Positions 16,947 through 25,607 of a DNA stretch of 64,000 bases are shown here, in pieces. Position numbers and translations under genes: made by a program. This DNA comes from an uncultured Caryophanales bacterium (GTDB lineage Bacteria > Bacillota_I > Bacilli_A > RFN20 > CAG-826): assembly GCA_946409515.1 (NCBI GenBank), contig CAMJWS010000002.1:1-64000 (forward strand), read 5' to 3'. The notes beneath the pieces were generated by a model that searched no databases, was not told the DNA's origin, and saw only the letters and a program-made list of their open reading frames with translations. Positions within the stretch are counted from its first letter, which is position 1. Every line of letters begins with the position of its first letter.

Positions 16947-17576
16947 ATGCAAAAATTCCAACTCTATCTTTTCGATTTTGATGGAACGTTATTTGATACT
17001 CTTCCATCCTCAAAATACGTCTTCAAGAAAGCCTATGAAAATATGGGCTATCAAGTCAATGAAGATGATATTTTAGGTTTTACTCGTGAACCAATTCCTG
17101 ATAGCTATAAACGTTTAGGCTTTCCAAAGGAAAGATATCACAATTTTATCGAAGATATTAATAAATACGTTAATTCACAAGAAAGCGTTAATCTTACTGA
17201 CATCTATGATGATACCTACGATACCATCATTGATTTAAGAATGAGTGAAGCGGATTTAGGTATTGTTACTAGTAATCACGCTACTCATGTTAGAGATGTC
17301 TTAAAGAAATTTGATATGCAAAAGGACTTCTTTAAGGAAATCGTTGGTAATAAAGAAGCGCCTATTCCTAAGCCAAATCCAGGTCCAATCTTAAAGGCTT
17401 TAGAGATGTTTAATTATCAAGGCAATAAGAAAGATGTTTGTTATGTTGGTGATTCTCTTAATGACTGTGTCGCCGCTAAAAAAGCGGGAATCACTCCAAT
17501 CTTATTAGATAGAGATAATGAATATCCAGATACTGAATATCTAAGAATTCGCTCATTAAATGAGCTTCTTGCCTAA
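16947..17576 (+). CDS. HAD-superfamily phosphatase (Gph/PpaX-like)
   Basis: 209 residues. Motif I is DFDGT with nucleophile D10 and acid/base D12; motif II is VTSN; Lys is in PKPNPGP; motif IV is YVGDSLNDC. A four-helix cap is inserted after motif I, as in the phosphoglycolate phosphatase/PpaX group. It hydrolyses a small phosphate ester; the substrate is not evident. It starts 4 nt after pepC with no ribosome binding site, suggesting translational coupling. Confidence 0.85.
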   Translation: MQKFQLYLFDFDGTLFDTLPSSKYVFKKAYENMGYQVNEDDILGFTREPIPDSYKRLGFPKERYHNFIEDINKYVNSQESVNLTDIYDDTYDTIIDLRMSEADLGIVTSNHATHVRDVLKKFDMQKDFFKEIVGNKEAPIPKPNPGPILKALEMFNYQGNKKDVCYVGDSLNDCVAAKKAGITPILLDRDNEYPDTEYLRIRSLNELLA

Positions 17577-17605
17577 ATAAATCTTTATTTAGTGACAAAA
17601 TCACG

Positions 17606-17611
17606 TATAAT
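17606..17611 (+). promoter_or_regulatory. -10 box
   Basis: TATAAT in CACGTATAAT. The same ten bases occur at the rimP promoter (19657-19666). A leader of about 20 nt with TAGGAA precedes ATG 17638. Confidence 0.5.
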
Positions 17612-17637
17612 TGGTATTAACCAGTTAGGAATAGTTT

Positions 17638-18747
17638 ATGGCAAGAAATAGAAGAACAAGAGGAGTTAAGACCTACCGTCCTCATGGTGCGGCAACCATT
17701 TTTTATGCTTTATTTGGTTTAGTTGTCCTTGCTTGTTTAGCAGGCTTTGCAATTTTACCAATTATTACTTTTACCAAGAATGGAGATTCAACACCTTTTG
17801 TTGGCTATGAATATCTTGGCTTTACTGTTAGAAAGTATTTAGGATCTTTCCTTACTCAATTCACGCCAAAGTATGAGACATTTGCTCAATACTTCGGTGG
17901 CACAGCGCCTACAAATGATTTGCTAAAAATCATCTTTGCAGTTCATGAATATATTGAATTAGCTCTTGGTGCGGTATTCGCCCTTGTGGCAATCTTTGCG
18001 GTTGTGGAAGTGTTCCTTATCTTAGGAATGATTATCTTTGGTAAGAGCAATCATCCAGGTGGTATTAAAACATTCGCTTGGTTAATGTTCTGGTTCTTTG
18101 CCGTATTCATTGGCTTAACATTCATGTATTTGTTCTTCTATCAACAAATCATCGGTGAAGTCCAAGCTAACGCTGGCACAAGCGATAATGTCGCTATCTC
18201 ATTCGAATTAAAATGCTTACTACCGTTAGGTGCGATGTTTATTACAAACATCATCTTAAGTATTATCTGGCGCACTAACTTCAAAAACCGTGTTCCATTA
18301 GCTCGTAAGAGAAGAAACGATGATGACGAAGTGGAAGAAGATAGTCAGCCTGAAGTTGTTCCATTCGCTCATACAGAGCCAATGCCAAATCAAAATCAGC
18401 CACAGCAAACTAATAACAATAATAGTGGTTCAATCATCACAATTGGTGATAGAGCTTATACAAAAAATACAGAAATCACAACAGCGGACATTCCTGAAGG
18501 AGTTGTTTCCTTAGGTAGTTCCGCTTTTGCTAATTGCGTAAATTTAGCGGTTGTTACTTTACCAAGTTCTTTGCAAGAAATTGGCTTCAACTGCTTTTTT
18601 AATACTCCAAAACTTCAAACCATCTCTTTTAACGGCACTGTCGATGGATGGAAAAGCATTAAAAGAGGTAGCAACTGGCTTGCCAAAAGTGGTACTCGTA
18701 CAGTGAGATGCAATAATGGCAAGATTAACGTCAATCCTAATCATTAA
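17638..18747 (+). CDS. Membrane protein with C-terminal BspA-type leucine-rich repeats
   Basis: 369 residues. The basic N-terminus (RNRRTRGVKTYRPHG) is followed by four hydrophobic helices (about 20-45, 105-133, 145-170, 190-213). A charged, then Asn/Gln-rich linker (about 220-262) leads to a region with LRR_5/BspA-like repeats (about 265-345; TTADIPEGVVSLGSSAFANC, VTLPSSLQEIGFNCF). Similar repeats in other bacteria are usually on secreted adhesins. Here the linker follows an even number of helices after a cytosolic basic start, so the repeats may be cytoplasmic (inference). A licD gene follows. Confidence 0.65.
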   Translation: MARNRRTRGVKTYRPHGAATIFYALFGLVVLACLAGFAILPIITFTKNGDSTPFVGYEYLGFTVRKYLGSFLTQFTPKYETFAQYFGGTAPTNDLLKIIFAVHEYIELALGAVFALVAIFAVVEVFLILGMIIFGKSNHPGGIKTFAWLMFWFFAVFIGLTFMYLFFYQQIIGEVQANAGTSDNVAISFELKCLLPLGAMFITNIILSIIWRTNFKNRVPLARKRRNDDDEVEEDSQPEVVPFAHTEPMPNQNQPQQTNNNNSGSIITIGDRAYTKNTEITTADIPEGVVSLGSSAFANCVNLAVVTLPSSLQEIGFNCFFNTPKLQTISFNGTVDGWKSIKRGSNWLAKSGTRTVRCNNGKINVNPNH

Positions 18748-18756
18748 TTTTTTTTC

Positions 18757-19632
18757 ATGAAAAACACTTACGTCATCGATAACGATCAATATTTTTTAGG
18801 ACGCGATAAGAATGGGCAAATCCATTATATTAGCGAGGTGCAAGAAGTCGTTCTTCCAATTATATTGGAAATCGACCGTATTTGTCGTAAGAATGATATT
18901 CCATATGCTTTAGCCTTTGGTAGCGCTCTTGGCTTATATAACTATCAAGGTTTTATTCCTTGGGATGATGACGCTGATATCGTCTTTAACTATGAAGATT
19001 TAGACCGTTTAATTGAGGCATTGAAAAAAGACTTAAAACCAGAATTTGTTTTTGATGCTTACGAAGCGGATGAAAGATATAACATCCTTCAACCAACGAT
19101 TAAAGTTAAGAATAAATATGGTCCCACCATGGTGGATATTAACTATAAACGCTTAAAAGATAGAATCCATTCTTCTGATGGTTTCTTCGTTGATATGGTG
19201 GCCTTAACGGGTATGAAGTCCGCTAAAGAACATCGTAAGCTACTCAACAAGAGTAGAAGAAGAATGATTTCTTATTTTGTGCAAGATTCCATCTTTAATC
19301 GTGATCCGCTTGTTTTAAAGGGCAAAATGAAGGAAGATGAAAAGAAATACGCTGCTCTTTATAAAGACGCTCCTTACGTCTGCCAGACCGCATTACTCCC
19401 ATTTCCTTTGCAAAAGAATAACTTATTCCCTCGTGAAATGATTTATCCATTCAAAGAATATGATTTCGCGGGTCATAAATTATATTCATTTAATGATGTT
19501 GAAGGATTTATAAAGATATTCTTTGGCAAAAATAGTCTTAAGAAATATGATGGGGAAAAGTGGATTGATCCATTCCCAAAATGTAAAAGAAAAGCCGCCC
19601 ACGTTAAATCATTTAATTTCGATACAAAATAA
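18757..19632 (+). CDS. LicD family phosphotransferase
   Basis: 291 residues. The conserved LicD core is present: EIDRICRKNDIPYALAFGSALG followed by GFIPWDDDADI (Asp70-72 and 74, metal and nucleotide binding). LicD/fukutin-type enzymes transfer phosphocholine or other phosphoalkyl groups onto surface glycans or teichoic acids. The choline uptake and activation genes licA-C are not in this window, so the donor is unknown. It starts 9 nt after the upstream membrane-protein gene with no clear Shine-Dalgarno, so it is probably in the same transcript. Confidence 0.85.
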   Translation: MKNTYVIDNDQYFLGRDKNGQIHYISEVQEVVLPIILEIDRICRKNDIPYALAFGSALGLYNYQGFIPWDDDADIVFNYEDLDRLIEALKKDLKPEFVFDAYEADERYNILQPTIKVKNKYGPTMVDINYKRLKDRIHSSDGFFVDMVALTGMKSAKEHRKLLNKSRRRMISYFVQDSIFNRDPLVLKGKMKEDEKKYAALYKDAPYVCQTALLPFPLQKNNLFPREMIYPFKEYDFAGHKLYSFNDVEGFIKIFFGKNSLKKYDGEKWIDPFPKCKRKAAHVKSFNFDTK

Positions 19633-19638
19633 AAACTA

Positions 19639-19747
19639 TTTACATACGCGCATTTTCACGTATAATAAGTATGCTATTTAGCGAAAGCTAGGTAGTAAAT
19701 ACTCTGAATAAGAGTGGCCAAACAGCCACTCTTTGTTTTTGAAGGAT
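19639..19747 (+). promoter_or_regulatory. Promoter and attenuator-like leader of the rimP-nusA-infB operon
   Basis: TTTACA (19639-19644), 16-bp spacer, TATAAT (19661-19666). The leader then folds into a 9-bp hairpin with GAAA tetraloop (19674-19695; CTATTTAGC / GCTAGGTAG, two G-U pairs). Next is an intrinsic terminator: AAGAGTGGC / GCCACTCTT (19710-19733) followed by TTTGTTTTT. ACTCT at 19701-19705 can pair instead with AGAGT at 19711-19715, the 5' arm of the terminator, giving mutually exclusive structures. The rimP ATG is 8 nt after the T-run. From memory, the B. subtilis nusA operon leader is reported to be NusA-autoregulated at a terminator; the same logic would fit here. Confidence 0.7.
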
Positions 19748-20194
19748 ATGGTACTAAACGAATTAAAGAAACTCATCGAAACAAAATTGAACACCCTTGG
19801 TTATGACCTTGTGGAATTTAATTTTGGTAATGACACATTAAGCATTGTCGTTGATAAGGAAAGTGAAATCGATATGAATATGATTGTCGAAGTCACTAAT
19901 GAATTAAATGCTTATCTTGATGAGATTAATCCATTTGAAAAACCATATACTTTAGATCTTTCTTCCTTAGGTGCGGAAAAACCATTAAAAGTGGAAAGAT
20001 TAAGCGCGTATGTTGGTAAATACGTTAACGTGCACTTAATTAATCCAATTAAAGGTGAAAACATCTATGAAGGTGATTTAAAGGAAGTTAGTGATGATAA
20101 AATCATCATTACCTACCGTATCAAGACCAGAAGTATTGATTTAGAGATATTGAAGAGCAATATCTATAAAATACGTTTAGCGATTAAATTTTAA
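19748..20194 (+). CDS. rimP: Ribosome maturation factor RimP
   Basis: 148 residues from ATG 19748; the frame is open from a TTG at 19733, which falls in the leader terminator. Motifs LGYDLVEFNFG, YTLDLSSLGAEKPL and a C-terminal SH3-like domain match RimP, needed for 30S assembly. GAAGG lies only 2 nt before the ATG, unusually close, so initiation may be weak or the start slightly different. First gene of rimP-nusA-ylxR-infB-rbfA. Confidence 0.9.
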   Translation: MVLNELKKLIETKLNTLGYDLVEFNFGNDTLSIVVDKESEIDMNMIVEVTNELNAYLDEINPFEKPYTLDLSSLGAEKPLKVERLSAYVGKYVNVHLINPIKGENIYEGDLKEVSDDKIIITYRIKTRSIDLEILKSNIYKIRLAIKF

Positions 20195-20206
20195 GGAGTA
20201 AAAATT

Positions 20207-21913
20207 ATGGCTATGAACGCAGTAGAATTCATTGCGGCTTTAGAAGAAATTGAAGCTAGCAAGGGAATTAGCAAAGAAACGATTCTTGACATGCTCAAAG
20301 AATCACTTATCAAAGCTTATCGCAAACAACTCGGTGGTGACGACGCAGACGTCCGTGTCAATATTGACCCAGAAAAAGGCATTATTGATATGTGTCAAGT
20401 TAAAGCCGTCGTTGACGAAGTTGAAGACGATTTCTTACAAATCAGTGTGCAAGATGCAAATGACGCCGACAAATCTAAAAAGTATAAAGCCGGTGATGAA
20501 TTTGCCATTCCTGCAACTATTGATGAATTAAAGAAAGCGACAGCGATGAGCGTTAAGAGTATGCTTAAACAAAAATTCGCCGAAGCAGAAAAGAGCATTC
20601 TTTACGAAACATTTAAAGACAAAATCGGTACCATCATCACCGGTAAGGTTGAAAAGGTTGATGATCGTGGTATCAGTGTCAACATTGTTAAAACATCCGT
20701 TTTCTTACCAAAGAAAGAATTAATTGGTGATGAAAAATTCATCGTTGGTGAAACAATCAAGATCTACGTCGATGACGTCGCTAGTGGCACAAAAGGTGCA
20801 CACATTGTTGTTTCCCGTAGTAAAGAAGGTTTCTTAAGATGCATCTTAGCGGAAGAAATCAGTGAAATCTACGATGGTACAGTTCAAATCAAAGCCATCG
20901 CTCGTGAAGCTGGTGAAAGAAGCAAAGTTGCCGTTTATAGCAAAGACCCAACCATCGACCCAGCTGGTGCCTGTATTGGTAGCAATGGTGCTAGAATCCA
21001 AAAGGTTGTCAGCCAATTAGGTAATGGTGGTATAAATAAAGAAAAGATTGATATTATCGGATATTCCGATAACACAGCTTTATTCGTCATGGAAGCACTC
21101 AAACCTGCTCGTGTTGTGGGTGCAATCGTTGATGAAGAAAACAAGAGTGCTATCGCCATTGTTAATGACGATTCCTTCTCTTTAGCCATTGGTCGTCGTG
21201 GTGTTAACGTCCGTTTGGCCGTTAAATTAACTGGTTATAACATTGATGTTAAGACAGAAACTATGGCCGCTGAAGAAGGTCTTGAATACATCTCTCTTGA
21301 AGAAGCTACGGCCGAAGAAAATGCTAAGAAAGCAGAACAAATCTTACTCAAGAAAGCCAGTGAAGAAAACGCTGCTCAACCAAGTGTTTTACGTGGTTTA
21401 CCAGAAGGCTATGTCGCTCCTCAAGACCGTGTTTATGAAGAAGAAGCTACCGCTGAAGATAATGCTGAATTAACTGAAGCTTTAGAAAACGAAGCCGAAA
21501 AGAAAGAAGCCGTTGTTGAAGCTGCTCCAGTCGAAGAAGCACCAGTTGAAGAACTAGTTAAAGAAGAACAACCAGCTCCAGCTCCTGCTCCAGTTAAAGA
21601 AGAAGTCAAGGAAGAACGCAAAGAGGTTAAAACAACAACTTCTATTGAAGACCTTGAAAAATCTCTTGCAGACGAAAGCGCTCGTAAAGCAAATAAAGGT
21701 GCTAAGAAGTCCTTCAAGAAGAATAACAAGAAAGCCGAAGAAGAAGCTGAAGAAGAAAATAAACCAGTTATTTCTACCGGTGAAAGAATGTCTATTTATA
21801 CCGAAGAAGAACTTCGTGAAATGGAAGAAGAAGAAAAATACGAAGACGAAGTGGAAGATGATGATATCGACTACGATGAATTCGATGAATACTATGACGA
21901 TGATGGTAGATAA
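20207..21913 (+). CDS. nusA: Transcription factor NusA with long acidic tail
   Basis: 568 residues. N-terminal RNA-polymerase-binding domain (about 1-125), S1 domain (about 130-200; GTIITGKVEKVDDRGISVNI) and two KH domains (about 205-345; ACIGSNGARIQKV and LAIGRRGVNVRLA). The conserved core ends near residue 350. The remaining ~215 residues are a Glu/Ala/Lys/Pro low-complexity tail ending in an Asp/Glu/Tyr-rich stretch. Typical firmicute NusA is about 350-400 residues, so the tail is an extension. NusA controls pausing, termination and antitermination. AAGGAG precedes the ATG. Overlaps ylxR by one base. Confidence 0.93.
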   Translation: MAMNAVEFIAALEEIEASKGISKETILDMLKESLIKAYRKQLGGDDADVRVNIDPEKGIIDMCQVKAVVDEVEDDFLQISVQDANDADKSKKYKAGDEFAIPATIDELKKATAMSVKSMLKQKFAEAEKSILYETFKDKIGTIITGKVEKVDDRGISVNIVKTSVFLPKKELIGDEKFIVGETIKIYVDDVASGTKGAHIVVSRSKEGFLRCILAEEISEIYDGTVQIKAIAREAGERSKVAVYSKDPTIDPAGACIGSNGARIQKVVSQLGNGGINKEKIDIIGYSDNTALFVMEALKPARVVGAIVDEENKSAIAIVNDDSFSLAIGRRGVNVRLAVKLTGYNIDVKTETMAAEEGLEYISLEEATAEENAKKAEQILLKKASEENAAQPSVLRGLPEGYVAPQDRVYEEEATAEDNAELTEALENEAEKKEAVVEAAPVEEAPVEELVKEEQPAPAPAPVKEEVKEERKEVKTTTSIEDLEKSLADESARKANKGAKKSFKKNNKKAEEEAEEENKPVISTGERMSIYTEEELREMEEEEKYEDEVEDDDIDYDEFDEYYDDDGR

Positions 21914-22164
21914 TGAACAAAGTAATTACTAGAACTTGCATCGTTACTAGAAAAGCTTTATCTCGGGAAGAGATGTTTAGAGTAGTTAAGACTCCTAATC
22001 ACGAAATAAAGATTGATTCCTCTTGTAAAGCACAAGGTCGAGGCTGCTATATTAGTAAAAATAAGGATATAATCCTTCTTGCTAAGAAAAAGGCCTTGAT
22101 TGAAAAACATTTAAAAGTCAGTGATTGTAAGACAATCTATGATGAATTATTAAAAGAATTTTAA
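21913..22164 (+). CDS. ylxR: YlxR family RNA-binding protein (RNase P modulator)
   Basis: 83 residues, DUF448. Conserved R-x-C-I-V-T-R at the start, MFRVVKTP, and the signature GRGCYIS followed by a Lys-rich helix. YlxR (RnpM) has been linked to RNase P RNA and to regulation of the rnpB-linked regulon. The start codon overlaps the nusA stop (TAATG), so the two are translationally coupled. The usual position between nusA and infB is kept; the small L7Ae-like gene often found next to it is missing here. Confidence 0.9.
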   Translation: MNKVITRTCIVTRKALSREEMFRVVKTPNHEIKIDSSCKAQGRGCYISKNKDIILLAKKKALIEKHLKVSDCKTIYDELLKEF

Positions 22165-22182
22165 GGAAAGAAGGTGTTGTTG

Positions 22183-24021
22183 ATGGCAAAGAATAACAAA
22201 AATAATTACTCCGCTCGTGAGACTAACGTTTCAACAAAAGTTAAAACCGATCGTAGCAAATCAAAAGTTAATGGTGGTGTCTTCGTTTACACAGGTGCTA
22301 TCAGTGCGGGTGAACTCGCAAAAACCATTAATGTCCCAATTGGTGATGTGATTAAATTCCTCTTCATGCAAGGCAAGATGGTCACCATCAACACAATTCT
22401 CGATGATGAATTAATCGGCTTGGTCTGTTTAGAGTTTGGCTATGACTTCCAAAAGAAAGTTATTGTCGCTGCTGAACACTTTGAAGACGTCGAAATTAAC
22501 GACGACCCAAGTAAGTTAAAACCAAGACCTCCAGTTGTGACCATTATGGGTCACGTTGACCATGGTAAAACAACCCTTATTGACGCGATTAGAAACTCTA
22601 ATCTTGTTGAAGGTGAATTCGGTGGTATCTCTCAAGAAATTGGTGCTTACCAAAAAGAAATCAATGGTCAAAAAATCACCTTTATTGACACTCCAGGACA
22701 CGAAGCTTTCACCGCTATGAGAGCTAGAGGTGCTGGTGTCACTGATATCGTTGTTTTAGTGGTCGCTGCGGATGATGGTGTTATGCCTCAAACAATTGAA
22801 GCGATTGACCACGCTAAAGCAGCGGGTGTCCCAATTATCGTTGCTATTAACAAAATGGATAAGCCAGGTGCTGATCCAGAAAGAGTTAAAAACGAACTTA
22901 TTGCGCATGATGTTATTTGTGAAGAGTTCGGTGGTGACGTTATTGCGGTCGAGATCTCTGCTAAAAAGAAACAAAATATCGATGGCTTATTAGAAAGTAT
23001 CTTATTAGTCGCGGAGATGAAGGAATTAAAAGCTAATCCAGATCGTTACGCGATGGGTACAGTCTTAGAAGCTAAACTCGATAAAAATGAAGGTCCTAAA
23101 GCTACGCTTTTAGTGCAAAATGGTTCCCTTAGAGAAGGTGACTACCTTGTCGTTGGTACAACATATGGTAAGGCTAGAAGAATGACTAATGAATTTAGAA
23201 AAATTCTTCAAGTGGCCACTCCAAGTACACCAGTATCAATTATTGGTTTAAGCGAAGTGCCATTAGCCGGTGACCGCTTCATGGCGTTCTCTGAAGAAAG
23301 CGAAGCTAGAAGCATTGCTACAAAACGTAAACTCTTAAAAGAAGCTAGTGAAAGAAATAAAACAAGCGCTGCCTCTTTAGATGATTTATTCAATCTCGCT
23401 AAAGAAGGTGAAGTTCAAAACCTTAACGTCATCGTTAAAGCGGAATCTACCGGTAGTGCGGAAGCTGTTAAAGCATCCTTAGAAAAACTCACTAACGATC
23501 AAGTTAAGATTAACGTTGTGAGAGCTAGTTCTGGCGCTATCACTGAAAGTGATGTCCTTTTAGCCGGTGCTTCTCATGCCATTATTTATGGCTTCAACGT
23601 GAGACCTGATGCTAAAACAAGAGCCAAAGCTCAAGAAGAAAAAGTTGAAATTAGATTACACCGTATCATCTACGCTTTGATTGAAGAAATCCAAGCCGCG
23701 ATGAAAGGTATGTTAGCCCCAACAATGGTGGAAAAAGTCTTAGGACAAGCCGAAATCAGAAAACTCTTTAAAGTATCTAAACTTGGTACTATCGCGGGTT
23801 GTATGGTCGTTGATGGCGTGATTAAGGCCACAGGCGGTGTCCGTATTATGAGAGATGGTGTTGTCATCTACGAAGGCAAGCTTGCCTCATTACAAAGAGA
23901 AAAAGACCTCGTTAAAGAAGTCAAAAACGGCTATGAATGTGGTATGCTCATTGAAAACTTCAATGACATTAAAGAAGGTGACATCATTGAATCTTACGAA
24001 ATGGTGGAACAAAGAGATTAA
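22183..24021 (+). CDS. infB: Translation initiation factor IF-2
   Basis: 612 residues from ATG 22183 (the frame extends 9 bases upstream with GTG/TTG codons). AAGAAGG lies upstream. The N-terminal region is short and Asn/Lys-rich, without the long variable domain of many bacteria. An IF2_N domain is followed by the GTPase: P-loop [10 protein letters not shown] (about residues 122-131), DTPGH, NKMD and SAKK. Domains II, III and IV follow ([21 protein letters not shown]). It delivers initiator tRNA to the ribosome. It belongs with rimP, nusA and rbfA in one operon. Confidence 0.95.
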   Translation: MAKNNKNNYSARETNVSTKVKTDRSKSKVNGGVFVYTGAISAGELAKTINVPIGDVIKFLFMQGKMVTINTILDDELIGLVCLEFGYDFQKKVIVAAEHFEDVEINDDPSKLKPRPPVVTIMGHVDHGKTTLIDAIRNSNLVEGEFGGISQEIGAYQKEINGQKITFIDTPGHEAFTAMRARGAGVTDIVVLVVAADDGVMPQTIEAIDHAKAAGVPIIVAINKMDKPGADPERVKNELIAHDVICEEFGGDVIAVEISAKKKQNIDGLLESILLVAEMKELKANPDRYAMGTVLEAKLDKNEGPKATLLVQNGSLREGDYLVVGTTYGKARRMTNEFRKILQVATPSTPVSIIGLSEVPLAGDRFMAFSEESEARSIATKRKLLKEASERNKTSAASLDDLFNLAKEGEVQNLNVIVKAESTGSAEAVKASLEKLTNDQVKINVVRASSGAITESDVLLAGASHAIIYGFNVRPDAKTRAKAQEEKVEIRLHRIIYALIEEIQAAMKGMLAPTMVEKVLGQAEIRKLFKVSKLGTIAGCMVVDGVIKATGGVRIMRDGVVIYEGKLASLQREKDLVKEVKNGYECGMLIENFNDIKEGDIIESYEMVEQRD

Positions 24022-24023
24022 TT

Positions 24024-24362
24024 ATGGCCAATAAAGAAGAAAGAATTGCCGGTATTATTAGAAAAAGCATTTCTGAAATCATCACCATGGAATTAAAGAA
24101 TCCACATCTTGGATTTGTTACTATTCCAGAAGTGAAAGTTAGTAAAGATTTCTCCTATGCTAAAGTCTACGTTTCCTTCATGTTTGAAAACGAAATCGAA
24201 GAAGGCATGAAAGTTTTAGAAAAGAGCAAAGGCTTTATTAGAACTGGCCTTGCCAAAAGACTTGATACAAGACGTTGTCCTGAACTTGTCTTCGTCCTTG
24301 ATGAGAGTTTCAAAAAAGAAGCGCGAATTACCGAGCTCCTAAATAAAGATAAAGAGAAGTAA
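24024..24362 (+). CDS. rbfA: Ribosome-binding factor A
   Basis: 112 residues. Opens with ERIAGIIRKSISEIITMELK and contains the KH-like core VKVSKDFSYAKVYVSF and KGFIRTGLAKRLDTRRCPELVFVLDESFKK. RbfA assists maturation of the 16S 5' end in the 30S subunit. It starts 2 nt after infB. Its stop codon lies inside the 5' arm of the terminator that ends the operon. Confidence 0.93.
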   Translation: MANKEERIAGIIRKSISEIITMELKNPHLGFVTIPEVKVSKDFSYAKVYVSFMFENEIEEGMKVLEKSKGFIRTGLAKRLDTRRCPELVFVLDESFKKEARITELLNKDKEK

Positions 24363-24379
24363 AAACTTCTCTTTTTTTT
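24353..24379. terminator. Intrinsic terminator of the nusA-infB operon
   Basis: AGAGAAGT/ACTTCTCT stem with AAAA loop, then TTTTTTT. The stem includes the end of rbfA, and the T-run touches the stop of the convergent ttcA-like gene. Confidence 0.85.
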
Positions 24380-25568
24380 ATGCTTTCTTCACCATTTTAA
24401 TATGCTTGATATTAGCCTCATAGAAGGTCTCGCCTTCAGGAGTAAAGCCCATTGCTTTATAGTAATCAAATAATTGATATTGGGCATTGAAATAAATAGT
24501 GCATGGATTGTAATTTTCTTCTATTTTGCTTACTAAGAATAAGAAGGCATCTTTACCATATCCCTTACCGCGATATTCCTTAAGCACGGCGAATCTTTCA
24601 AGTTTAAAAGTACGATCACCCATTTCACGGTATCTAACTGTGCCCACTGGTGTGTCCTTATAGTAGATTAAGAAGTGCTTAGCTTCTTTCTCTTCTTCTG
24701 GAACTACTTCAATATCATAAGGACAGTTTTGTTCACCGACGAAAACGATATTTCTAATGTTTAGGACATTCATCATATCCATAGGCGTAGTGACTGGCTT
24801 AAGAGTTAAACCATCTTGATTCACTTGATAACATATTTCTTTACCCCAGATATCTTCTTTTTCATAATTAGATAACATTGTTAATAAGTTATCTTTTGCC
24901 ACTGGCCACTTCTTATAGATATCTTTTAAGAGGTTTTTCATATCCTCTCTTCTAGTGTGCATATTCGCTGGACAAGTAGACGCTAAAACAGGAAGATTTT
25001 CTTCTTTAACAAGCTTAATAATGTCACTTTCTCTAACGTGAATAAGAGGTCTAATAAAAGTTATATCCGCGCGTTCTAAATGCATTTTAGGGGCAAAAGA
25101 AGCAACGCGACCACCAAAAAGAGTGTTCATCATATATGTTTCAATCGCATCATCCGCGTGATGAGCAAAGCTCACTTTATTAAATCCAAGTTCTTTAGCA
25201 ATCTTATTCATGCTAGCTTTTTTCATTCTTGAACAGATAGAACAAGGAAGATGCTCTTTATCTTTTTGTTGGATTTGTAAGATACGGTATACATCGGTAT
25301 TATCCACAACGAGTAATTTAAGACCAAGAGATTCGCAGAACTTATTCATTTCATAAGGATTAAAATCTGGAAAGCCCAAATCTAACATTACTGGTTGAAT
25401 GACAAAGTCAGTATGAGAAAACTTTTGATATAAGCTTAAAGCATATGTTAAAGCAACGCTGTCTTTACCACCGGAAAGACCAATCATGATTTTATCCCCA
25501 TGATTGATGAGATTATACATTTGGTCCGCTTTACGGATACAGGCTAAAACAGTCCTAATTGCTTTCAT
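24378..25568 (-). CDS. TtcA-like tRNA thiolase fused to an ElaA-type acetyltransferase
   Basis: 396 residues. Residues 1-250 form a PP-loop ATPase of the TtcA group: SGGKDS (32-37), Cys109-x-x-Cys112 and Cys199, the three cysteines expected to bind a 4Fe-4S cluster, plus FAHHADDAIET. TtcA 2-thiolates C32 of certain tRNAs. Residues about 260-396 are a GNAT domain of the ElaA kind (GTVRYRE, LERFAVLKEYRGKGYGK, NAQYQLFDYYKAMGF). The two domains are in one uninterrupted frame. Whether the acetyltransferase acts on the tRNA, a protein or a small molecule is unknown. The -10 TATAAT (minus strand, 25583-25578) is 9 nt before the ATG. Confidence 0.85.
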   Translation of the reverse strand: MKAIRTVLACIRKADQMYNLINHGDKIMIGLSGGKDSVALTYALSLYQKFSHTDFVIQPVMLDLGFPDFNPYEMNKFCESLGLKLLVVDNTDVYRILQIQQKDKEHLPCSICSRMKKASMNKIAKELGFNKVSFAHHADDAIETYMMNTLFGGRVASFAPKMHLERADITFIRPLIHVRESDIIKLVKEENLPVLASTCPANMHTRREDMKNLLKDIYKKWPVAKDNLLTMLSNYEKEDIWGKEICYQVNQDGLTLKPVTTPMDMMNVLNIRNIVFVGEQNCPYDIEVVPEEEKEAKHFLIYYKDTPVGTVRYREMGDRTFKLERFAVLKEYRGKGYGKDAFLFLVSKIEENYNPCTIYFNAQYQLFDYYKAMGFTPEGETFYEANIKHIKMVKKA

Positions 25569-25577
25569 AACGAAATA

Positions 25578-25585
25578 ATTATATT
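25578..25585. promoter_or_regulatory. Overlapping divergent -10 boxes for the ttcA-like gene and truB
   Basis: Complement of 25578-25583 reads TATAAT, 9 nt from the ttcA-like ATG. On the plus strand TATATT (25580-25585) lies 22 nt from the truB ATG. The two -10 boxes share bases, so both promoters probably cannot be occupied at once. No Shine-Dalgarno is seen for either gene. Confidence 0.45.
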
Positions 25586-25607
25586 ATTTTCGTGTGAGTT
25601 ATAAAAG

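Noticed and set aside
21433-21729. Antisense open frame of 98 codons inside nusA
   Set aside because: It mirrors the GAA/GCT-rich repeats of the NusA tail and encodes low-complexity Ser/Ala. It is a shadow, not a gene.
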